From assembly GCA_000507305.1 (NCBI GenBank), contig DF240516.1, positions 1 through 64,000 of the forward strand: a stretch of 64,000 nt of DNA. The letters run 5' to 3'. The notes beneath the pieces are model-generated. The model ran no database searches. It was not told the origin of the DNA and worked only from the letters and a program-made list of their open reading frames with translations. The translations under genes and the position numbers were made by a program. Source of the stretch: Breviolum minutum Mf 1.05b.01 (Eukaryota; Sar; Dinophyceae; Suessiales; Symbiodiniaceae). Below, one piece after another: positions 23,224-32,408 of the stretch. Every line of letters begins with the position of its first letter. The stretch's first letter is position 1.

Positions 23224-23500
23224 GTGGAACCAGGCGGCGGAGGCAGCTGTTGCTGCAGCTGCAGCAGCCTGGGAAGATGGATGGGATGAAGATGCTTGCC
23301 ATCCCACAGGCTTGATGGTCAGATGCCGGCCCTGGTTTATGCTCTCCCTGTCCTTCGGACCCAATTGTCCGAGCTCACGCGCCAGAGCCTTAACCAAGCC
23401 CACACCCACCCCGAAGCACCTCCGGCCGCGTTTGCGCGCAAATGGCAAATACAAATATCGCAATTATAATTTACAAAGCCTTACAACTGCCAAGTGGTAA
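23224..23500 (+). CDS. Possible relict coding sequence downstream of the leader relict
   Basis: An ATG at 23224 opens 92 codons starting MWNQAAEAAVAAAAAAWEDG. It lies 46 bases after the leader-like sequence 23156-23178, the arrangement of a trans-spliced 5' UTR and start. The minus strand is also open over most of it. No domain is recognised; it could be chance in GC-rich sequence. Confidence 0.25.
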
Positions 23501-24025
23501 AAATTTCAACATCTCTACCATGCACAAGTCAAATCTGCAACATTGGAGTTTGGTGAATATGCCAAGGACGGTTTGGAAGGTGCGGGGCCCGGGAAGGGCC
23601 TTGATGGGAGGTATTTCTGATGGAGCGTGTCGGTAGATAACAATGGGGATCTTCTGGCTTCAGTGAGATTGAGTTACTTCTAATTGGAAATAGATTCTTG
23701 AAATATTCTTCCACTTTATATATATAATTTTGTGCGTGTTGCATCTTGGTATTGAAACGGAGAACCAACTCCTTGTTTCTTTGCTTCATTGTCTCAACCC
23801 TGATTGTCCATCTCGGTTGGGTGATTTTTAGGAAGGATAAACTCAATGAACCAAACAGTAACATGCCATTTTTAATCCAAGCTAAAGAAGACTATACAAT
23901 CCCTCTCTAGTAAGATGAAATAAAACTGTCAAACAAGTGGTTGCACATCCCTCAATCCTCAGTGCTAAAAAGGTCATACTCAACACGCCGGATGTTGACC
24001 CGCTTTTCTTGTCCCTCCAAGTCTG
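23501..24025. other. No gene seen
   Basis: Low-content sequence with no exon supported by splice signals. Confidence 0.35.
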
Positions 24026-24412
<387 letters not shown>

Positions 24413-24522
24413 TTTATGTTTCTCCCCGGTTCCCAAAAAAACCGGCCCCGAAAAAAAAACAAAAAAACACACCGCTTGTTTGTTTGTTGGCGATTTTGTT
24501 GGAACGGAACGGGTCGTTCCAG

Positions 24523-24578
24523 GCCTTGCGCGGAGGAAGTAGCAAGGAGGAGTGGGAACAAGTGGTCTTGGCCCTGAG
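24523..24578 (+). CDS. Candidate exon
   Basis: Between acceptor TCGTTCCAG and donor GTGCCG, one frame reads ALRGGSSKEEWEQVVLALR, a helical text like the short exons farther right. No family assigned. Confidence 0.35.
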
Positions 24579-25682
24579 GTGCCGCCCTCACTGATCCAGA
24601 CTGAAACTACCTTGACTGTGTTTTTTTAGCCCTTGCCCAACACGTGTTGAGTTGGAAAAAAGATTGGTAAAACTTGAAACCTAGCATTTGGAACTTGAAG
24701 AATGAAGCACCTTTTGAGAAGTAAATTATTTTTCCAAACTTTTATTTTTTGGGTTTTTAGATTTTAGGGGTGTGAAAAGATGGGAAATTTATCAGGGAAA
24801 ATTTGATTGACTAAATTGGGGAAGTTGGAGGTGAACAGAGGATGGGGTAAAAAAAAATGAAGCCCCTTTTTTCTTGAAAATTTAAAAATGGAGTCGAGAT
24901 TGGTGTTCGGTTTCTTTTGCCAGCAAAAAAAACCACTTAAGGAAAAAGATAACCTATGAAATTTTTGCATACCTTTTCTGGAGGCATCAAAAAAGTTCTT
25001 TTTGTAAAAAAAACTCCCTATTGTGTCAGATAAAGAAAAAGAAAAAAAACGGTTCATTCGTTGTCAGTTGAGAGACCCCCAGTCTTCGGAAGTCTTGAAA
25101 TTGAATAGGACTTTCAGTTACAACGACGAAAAAACAATTACAGCTACAAAAATGGTAATTACACCGACAAGAAATGGTATTTGCCTCGACAAAAATGAGG
25201 CTTTTACTATACTTTTTGTTTAGTTGTACTATACCATTCGAATATTTTTACGGTATTTTTGCAGGTATATCAGGTATCCCCCTCGAAAATCAGAAAAAAC
25301 ATGCTGAGTTATGAAAGGTCACCCTTTCAAAACCAGGCGTGGTGATGTACTGACCAGCACGGATGAATATGAAGATGCGTCCGGTGGACCCGTGGGTTGT
25401 GGGGAAGGGTTGGTGTCTGTAAGCTTCACCATAGGGGGGAATGCAGAGATACACCTGTTCAGTTGACATCGCCCTAAACAAAGGTTTGTAGGACCGGAAT
25501 TTTTTCGAGTTACCACCCATGGGAAAATCCGGAAGCTTACATTTCATTGAAGAAAAAGTCAACCCGTCAACGACGTCAACAGTGACCTTTGATTCGGCAG
25601 AATTTTTTCGAGGTCATGCCTTTCTGGCCCATCCAATTCTCGATGTTTGTTGCTTCACTCAAGGTTGGGCTTCCTTGCAAAG

Positions 25683-25827
25683 AAGAGTGAAGGCTGGCGA
25701 GATGCCTGGGGCACCCTGAGGGAAGCTTCGGCTTTGAAAACAGCTGCAAGCAGTGATGAAGACACAACGAGAATTGAGAATCAACGAGAAACTGCTTGGG
25801 CTTTAAACACCAGCCAGCAAAACAAAG
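25683..25827 (+). CDS. Candidate exon, helical protein
   Basis: Acceptor CTTGCAAAG, then an open frame with GWRDAWGTLREASALKTAAS and DEDTTRIENQRETAWALN, to a possible GC donor (GCATGT at 25828). No recognised domain. Confidence 0.4.
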
Positions 25828-27120
25828 GCATGTTTTGTTGCAGGACGTCCACCGAACATCTCGCACGAAAATTAAGGCTGCTGGATTATTCTTTGGAGAT
25901 TATTATTCAAGATAAAAAATGCTACAGTTAATAACTGACCATGAGTAAAGAAAACCAATGTCTCAAAAAAGCCTTTCAAAAAGGCTGAGTAACTTTCTTG
26001 CCAGGGAGTATGAGCTTTGATTTCCTCATGGCGGAAACCTCCTGGATGACCCAAAAACTGTTCAGCTTTGGTAAATCATGAGAGTTTTACCACTTTGCCC
26101 GGCTTTACTGCCCCCCCCCCTCCACAGAAAAAGAACAAAATAACGTGGGGTGTGTACTTATCGGAATTGACACGGCATTTTCCATGTTCTCTGAAGTCAA
26201 GTTTTGAACGTGAACCGGCAACAAAATGCTGGTGCAACAAGGTTGTTTGTTGAACATACAACTGCTTTCCCCATAGTTCCTCTGGAGATGAAAACAACAC
26301 AGACACTTCAATGCTTTGAGATGTTCTTTGCACAAGTCTTTCCCTGATAGGACGCTTGTGTATGAAATACATTTAGGAAGATCAACGGATGCCTCGAAAT
26401 GCTGAGGCAGAAGTGATTTTGCAGTGCATGTGGTTCAACGGTTTCTTCCCAGATCATCGCAACATGGCTGCAGTGGCCGAGGTAGAAATGGTTTCAACCA
26501 TCTGACGTTCCACGTTCGTGACCAGACAGAGACAAGGTGACAAGGTCTCCTATTGAACCTATTGTTGAATTTTTGAGGTGGACGTAGATTCGTAGATGTT
26601 GTGGGTAAGTCTGCTAGCTGCTAGTAAGTTTACATACTCTTTGATGGGTAAACATTTTTTCCCACCACTTCATCATAGGTAGTTCATACCACTCCTCCAA
26701 TGGAGGATTGGCAAATTCTGTAGGAAGGGAAGTCCCCTTATTTCAAGGGAAATCTAGATTGGCGAAATATTGTAGTTATAAGTTATGCCAGATCAGTATA
26801 TCGTGAAAACAGGATGCAACTTACATGCAATAGCAGGTTGAATGTTGTTTTATATACATCGAAAGTATTTTCCTAAGGTTCTATGTATCACCAGTGTGTA
26901 CAGAAAAACATCTTCCGCACAGGCGTTTTGGGGCATGAAAAAAGGTCACATTCAATTAGTGATGCCTGGGGGGGTTGCCAAAACGAACCTTCACGATTTC
27001 CCAACGGGAACCGTGGAGTTTTCCAGCGTTTCGGATCGCAGGACCCAAGTTTTAACTCGTTTGGTAACTGTGTGTGGTTGGTGGCATCCGAGGAGGGAAC
27101 CCATGCCTAAATGTCATATA

Positions 27121-27244
27121 TACCTGCCACCCAGAAATCTAACATAGATACAAAAATGGCCATGTTTTAAAATTTTAAAAGGAACCACCTTTTTCTGAAG
27201 CCCATCATTTTGGGGGTATCCAGCCGTTAGTTTTCGGGAGTGTA
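27121..27244. mobile_element. MITE-like element, family CAGGGG (copy 5, degenerate)
   Basis: TA at both ends; left ACCCAGAAATCTAACATAGA, right CCGTTAGTTTTCGGGAGTG. Arms match imperfectly. Confidence 0.5.
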
Positions 27245-27908
27245 ATATGCAGTCAAATAGGTCAACCATTTCTTCTATTGCCTTCACCTTTGTTGACGAC
27301 CCAGGTCACTATGCTTTGGTCCCTTGGACAAAAGAAATCAGTTGAATATGACAATCATGGCAACCAGGGGATTTTCATGGGTACCCTGTATAGATGTAAG
27401 ATGTTCCAAGTTTCATATACTGTTTCCTTTTCGGTTGTTCATCCACTGGTTGCCATGATGTTGGGAGAGAATGGCAGATGTGAAGAACCTCAATGCCAGG
27501 TGATGAAAGCTCTTGGGAGGAGCGGCTCAAGGGGTGGCATACCTCGCTAGAGAATCTGAGGGGTGGTCATGAGGATCTTTGAAGTATTTTTGTGTCTTTT
27601 TCCCAAATTTTGTCTATATCTTATGTCAGATATATACTGGACTTTCATTTTGAAATTTTCATTTCTGACTTGTTGCTGGTACAAACATCGAATGTAAAAA
27701 CACTCAAGACTGTGTGATGGAAAGCAAGATTGATCTTGGAATTGTAGTCAACCGAAGGTCTCTGGAGAATCGTAGAAATCCAACCATCTTATAGAATAGC
27801 TGCAACCGTTTTTTTTTTAAATCATTTTTCACAAGCGATGGTTTTTTTAATCACCGTCATCTCCATAGTGTTCATGCAAAATCATTCGGAATGCTCCACA
27901 TGGATCCT

Positions 27909-28023
27909 TATTGTTGATGGAAGAAATCCTGCACCACTTGGGATGTACAAATCCCGTAAATAGTGGGATGAACTGCATATCAGTTATCAACTGTTTTTTT
28001 CCGGATGTGTTCCATCAACAGTA
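27909..28023. mobile_element. MITE-like element, family TGTTGATGG (copy 2)
   Basis: TA on both sides; arms TTGTTGATGGAAGAAATCC and complement ending CCATCAACAG. Interior shares GTAAATA.TGGGATGAACT with the copy at 61001. Confidence 0.7.
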
Positions 28024-28534
28024 TCAAACAACAACCGATCTTTTGAAGGTTCGACTTCTTACATCAATCTTTTGTTGATCCTCCATATCAACCCTGCGCC
28101 AGTAAGCAACGTTGGACCAAGATCATCCGTCTCTTCGAGGTGCCAGTGGTTTTGACATGTGATGGGCCAGCGGGATTTTTTTTTGTCCCTTTACATGCCG
28201 GAAAAAACAGGGTAGTATATATATATATATAGGTTAATTTTGCAAGATATTGGAATTTGTTGAGATTTGAAGCGAATCAACTATACCAAAAAATAATCTT
28301 TGGGATCAGGAATTCGTTTTAAGGAGTCCCGAGGTGAAAGTTTGGATAATTACCTGGGATGGGGGGGGGGGCCTAAGCGAATCTGTTAAGCTCAGTCACC
28401 CAGATTCAATTGGCGTAGTAGGTCTGTTCTTCACGCCAATGTTGTGGACTTGAGAGATTTTTTTCTCAATCCATGAAATCGCATTTGCGAAGCCTGATTT
28501 TTGAGAGATTTGACCAAAAGGGGTAGCTTCTCAA

Positions 28535-28582
28535 TTGAAACAAGTAAGCCTGAATGTGTAACTCCTTTCTTCTCAAGCTTCA
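28535..28582 (+). repeat. Left split repeat A1
   Basis: 48 bases identical to 35610-35657, starting TTGAAACAAGTAAGCCTGAA and ending TCTCAAGCTTCA; the match stops exactly where the first ATG of the element follows. Confidence 0.9.
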
Positions 28583-28869
28583 TGTTAGGAGTCACTGCCC
28601 ATAGCTTTTTTGAGTGGTTGTCAGTCGTTCAACAAGTCTCTTTGTCTTTTACTTGTCCGGTTTACTGTGGTCCTAGTCATATCCCTTGGTTGTTGGCTGG
28701 GTTTTCCTTTGGTTTCCTGACTTGTGTGGTCTTGGCAATTGGTCTTGTTGTTCTCCTTCACCGCCCTTTATTGCTTTGGCTGGTTCCTCCCGGCCCTTCG
28801 CCTGGTGCAGTTCCGTCTGCACGATCCTTGGCCCGGCTCCGTGGCTATCTGCATGGGCACTCGTCCTGA
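28582..28869 (+). CDS. Retroelement ORF1, small membrane-segment protein
   Basis: The ATG lies on the last base of A1. The 95-residue frame has one strong hydrophobic segment (residues ~36-59, WLLAGFSFGFLTCVVLAIGL). I recall similar N-terminal hydrophobic segments in dinoflagellate retroelement proteins, but cannot verify this. The frame ends near where the next ORF (frame 2) becomes protein-like (from about 28850), so the two may be one interrupted protein. Confidence 0.5.
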   Translation: MLGVTAHSFFEWLSVVQQVSLSFTCPVYCGPSHIPWLLAGFSFGFLTCVVLAIGLVVLLHRPLLLWLVPPGPSPGAVPSARSLARLRGYLHGHSS

Positions 28870-29446
28870 TACGGCTCCTGTGGACTTCCAGCTTGCCATC
28901 AGGGATCTTTGTCGCCGTGTGGACTTTTTGACCTCTCGTGTTGCTCATCTCGAGACTGTTTTGGAAGAGCGCCCTCAGCTTGGTTGGGTTGTGTTGACCG
29001 AGGAGTGTCCACCTGTTGAGTCTGGAGTTTACGGATCTCGTTTGTGCCAGGCCGAAGAAGGCCCCCCTGAAATCCCTCAGCATCTCGTGGACTTCGCCTC
29101 TACCTTGATCGCGGGGAACGGTTCCTTTTCTCGCGCTCGTCGTGCCTGGGAAGGCGGTTTCTGGTGTGGTGTGGCTCTTCGGACTCGTACCCGCTTCCAG
29201 CCTTTGGCTGCTATCACTGTCCCTGAGACTCACTGGGTGGTTTTCCGAGCTCGTGGAATTTCTCGCCCTTTTTGGGTTCAATCTCGTGAGGAAGTGACGC
29301 ATATCCTCCAAATTCCTGGGTCCTCCACTGAGACGCATCCTCCTGAGCCTATCGTGGTTGGATTTGCCACAATCACTGAATTGGACTTGTTCTGTGCTGG
29401 GGGGTACCTTTACCGCCCTGCCTGCTATCAATGGAGAAATCTTTGA
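28724..29446 (+). CDS. Retroelement gag-like region, first part
   Basis: Protein-like text starts about 28850 and reads DFQLAIRDLCRRVDFLTSRV as a probable coiled coil, followed by a globular part (WVVFRARGISRPFW) and ends YQWRNL at 29446. The upstream part of this frame (28724-28850) is probably not translated; there is no ATG start there. Position before the reverse transcriptase suggests a gag role. The stop overlaps the next ATG by 16 bases, as in translational coupling or a decayed junction. Confidence 0.5.
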   Translation: MWSWQLVLLFSFTALYCFGWFLPALRLVQFRLHDPWPGSVAICMGTRPDTAPVDFQLAIRDLCRRVDFLTSRVAHLETVLEERPQLGWVVLTEECPPVESGVYGSRLCQAEEGPPEIPQHLVDFASTLIAGNGSFSRARRAWEGGFWCGVALRTRTRFQPLAAITVPETHWVVFRARGISRPFWVQSREEVTHILQIPGSSTETHPPEPIVVGFATITELDLFCAGGYLYRPACYQWRNL

Positions 29447-31031
29447 TTTCGTTTGCAGAAGCCGGTGAGCCTGGACTTTTGATTGTCAGTGTGCCGGCTG
29501 AATTCAGTGCTTCGTCTCAAGAGCAGGATTGCTTTGTCATCCCAGTTTTGAACAGAAGTGGAGGATTGTTGATCTGTGTTCCCAGGGGTGTCTTTTCGGA
29601 GGATGTGCTCATTGATTGCCTATCTGGGGATGATGTCTCTCATGTCATTGGTCCTTCCAAAGGTGTTTCGGTACAGTTGCATGAGGAGAGTGAAGAAGCT
29701 GGAGTTGTGCCTGTTCCGGGAAGCGTCAACGTGATGTTGGTGGATGTCTCTGATGATGCCTTGGCTTGGATGAGGGAATACGATGTGACAGGTGATGGAC
29801 TTGATGCAATCACCTCCTTTTCCACAGAGCATCCGTTTGCTATCCCAATAGCTTCCCAGCTTGTGCCTTTTGCTCAGGAGTGGGTCGGCAGTCAAGGTTC
29901 AGATAGAGTAAATTTTTACTCCGCTCAAGAGGAGCAAGAGCCCTTGCCGGTCAAAAAGGCCGCTGCAAAGCATGCGACAAAATCAAAAACATTGCCGAAG
30001 AGAGTCACCAATGCTCAGGTTTTCGAGCAGATGGAGGTGATAGATGAAAGCTCTTTCCGCCAGGACCGAGATTTTGGAGCAGGCAAAGGAGGATGGTGCA
30101 AAAGCTGTTCCCGTGCCCGGAGGTGGAGGTCTTCCGGAGTTCCCTCGCTATCTTCGGGTCTTCCTCTTTTCACTGGCCCTCCCGCAACAGCCTTCTCAAA
30201 GTACACGTCTCTGGTGGGACCACCACCGAAAGTCAGAGCTCCAATCCCAGCAGTTCCTCAACAAGCAGCAGCTTCTACACAGGTCGCCGTTGCCGAAGCA
30301 GAAGATCCAGGTGGGATAGCAGCAGCTTTGACACAGCAGAGTTCGTTTCCCACTTGGCAAATCAGAGCGATTCCCTGGGGGACATTCCAGGAGTCACTGC
30401 TCATTCCACTTCGGTCAAAGGAATGCAAAAAAGGGAGAAAATGCAGCAGGATCTCGCCATGGGGTCCTCAACCTATTATCTCCAAGTTATGCAACAACTT
30501 CACAAGAAGCTCTTCCCTTCGTTGCCGCTGCCGAAGACAATCGACGAGCTTGGACACCTATCGGTTTTGAACTATCTAGAACGGAGTGGAGGGTTCAAGC
30601 ACCATCGCGAATCTGGCCTCCTCATGTGGCTACTTGGCCACACGGTGGACGCCGCAGCTCAGGGGGATCTTCATCAGGTTCGCGAAAGGCTAGCCTTGAT
30701 GCTGGTAGCTTTAGATCAAAGCGTTGTAGACGGTGGAGACTGGACGGTGGCATATCTCCTCTCCTTAGCGGAGGATCCACCAATCTCCCTCTTTCAGGAT
30801 CGTTCAAGCACTATGGCACCTTTTGGAAAACCCTTTGGAAGCCTGGTACCTCCTCAATGGTCGTCGGTGGTCCTGGCCTATATCAAAGAAATGGAGGTCC
30901 TGGTGAACAAAAAGCCGGAGTCACCCAAAAGGACGCCCAAGGTTGCCGATCCAGAGAATCCTTCGCCAAAAAGAAGAGCAAGATTTCCGAAGCGTCCTCG
31001 AGCAGATCAGGAGGCCGCAAAGGGACAGTAA
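29431..31031 (+). pseudogene. Retroelement gag-like region, second part, with frame changes
   Basis: Starts with ATG at 29431 (MEKSLISFAEAGEPGLLIVS). Protein-like text stays in frame 1 to ~30050, appears to move to frame 2 around 30050-30130 (ARTEILEQAKEDGAKAVPVP), back to frame 1 (YTSLVGPPPKVRAPIP), then to frame 0 from ~30340 (GMQKREKMQQDLAMGSSTYY, then ERSGGFKHHRESGLLMWLLG) to the stop at 31031. It ends in a basic tail (PKRRARFPKRPRADQ). The placement and basic tail fit a nucleic-acid-binding gag protein. Repeated small frame changes argue for decay or indel errors. Confidence 0.55.
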
Positions 31032-32404
31032 GTGACCTTCATGAAGAAATTAGTCCTGCTGGTGGCAATGTTCCCGTGGCTGCTGGTTCTGAGACTGTTT
31101 TGCATGCTGATGCATCCCTTCCTCGCAATGACTTGTTTGGGAAGCATATCTCTTTTGCTTCGTGGTGTGCCCAGATGGTAGCTTCTGTGTTCCGCACCCG
31201 AACCGCTTTTTCTGCCTTTGCCCGTTCTGCCATCCATCTCACTCCAAGCTTTGTTGCTTCGAGATCACCTGCTTTCCCTATCCCTTTGCCTCACTTCGGG
31301 GTTTTTGATAGGATGCCTTCAGGTTTGTCGCTTCGCCAACGCTCTCGTGTCCACTTCAAAAGAGCTGTGGTTCTGACCATTCTCGCCTTGGACTTTTGGT
31401 GGAGTGGCAACAGGTTCGTTGACATGAATCTTCTGAGGAGGTCTCCATCCGCTTCGCAAAGGCAAATCATCAAGCGTGTGGTGGACTTTATGCAGGTTGA
31501 CGGCCCGAAGATTCCTTTCTGTGTGTCTTTGTCAGGCCGACGTTCGCCCCAATTAATTGCAAGATTGTGTGAGCTCTCAGATGCATTGACCTCAGCTGGC
31601 GTGAAGAGTTCCCCTTATGACCGAGTTTTTGAAGGCTTTGGTGATGAGGTGCCAGTCGATAACAGTGTTCTGCCTGAGCTAGAGCCTTATCGTTCCTTGG
31701 ACTTTAACAGACTTCGTGTGGTTGGTGAAGGCCATTTCGATCCCATTCCCTATCTTGACGACAACTTGTGTATGGCCTACTGCAACCCTGATAGCCTGCT
31801 GCACTCAGTGTTGCCTGACGCTGAGAACATCCCATGCATTCGTGACCCTTTGGATCAGGTCGTTGGTTTGATGAAGCTGTGGGATTCTAGAGGTTTGCTC
31901 CTTTTGCACGAGCATAACATCCCTGGAATTTACCCTCATGAAAGTGTCCGCATTTTCAATTGTTACAAATCAGCCGAATGTGATCGTCAAATTGGCGACC
32001 GTCGTGGTCGCAATTTTTGTGAGCGAAGACTCTTTGGTCCAAGCAAATTGTTACCTGCTGGTCCAGATGTGTTTGAGTTGTTTCTCGAGGCAGATGAACA
32101 GGTACACGTCAGTGTATCTGATAGACGCGACTTTTACCATCAATTCAGCACCACTTACGCCAGAGCAGTTAGCAATACCCTATCTCCTGGGGTGCCTGCG
32201 GATCTTGTAGCCGACACTAAAGCCTTTTCTGCCCTGATTTTGAGGAAAGCCAATCAAAGTTCGTCTAGGCATAGTGTGGGTGATGGACTTTATGCTTCTC
32301 AGAGATTTCCTAAGGTTGCCAAGAAAAGGCCGACCGCTGTGTTTGGTGCATTTCGTAGTATACTGCAAGGCGATCACGGTGGGGTAGAATTGCCAGGCAC
32401 ATGA
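30626..32404 (+). pseudogene. Retroelement reverse transcriptase, N-terminal part
   Basis: Protein-like from about 31020 (overlapping the end of the gag frame) to 32390. It contains a hydrophobic/basic lead (SGLSLRQRSRVHFKRAVVLT), then a reverse transcriptase-type palm/finger segment with VSDRRDFYHQF (32112-32146) and FGAFRSILQGDHGGVE (32341-32389). The frame then changes by one base at ~32390, and the RT continues in frame 0 (AHENLL...). The part before ~31020 is an out-of-frame shadow of the gag region. Confidence 0.75.
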
Positions 32405-32408
32405 AAAT

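Larger units (their letters stand above)
22530..23280. repeat. Macro-repeat copy 3, diverging at its right end
   Basis: Same AT-rich start, expanded by an ATTTAAATATTTATAT tandem array, then CTTCACCTCCCAGCTAGCAC, GC-rich block and a spliced-leader-like sequence at 23156-23178. After 23250 it departs from copies 1-2 into unique sequence. Confidence 0.8.
25932..28534. other. No clear gene; two inverted-repeat elements inside
   Basis: Apart from the elements at 27121-27244 and 27909-28023, I see only weak open stretches (26842-27147, 27278-27550) with several frames open and no good splice pairs. Confidence 0.35.

Noticed and set aside
28673-29431. 252-codon minus-strand frame inside the retroelement
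   Set aside because: Antisense shadow of the gag-like region; text such as HTATKIPDGK has no domain and the + strand architecture explains the region.
29620-29895. Minus-strand frames within the gag-like region
   Set aside because: Shadows of the + strand reading; no splice or start support.
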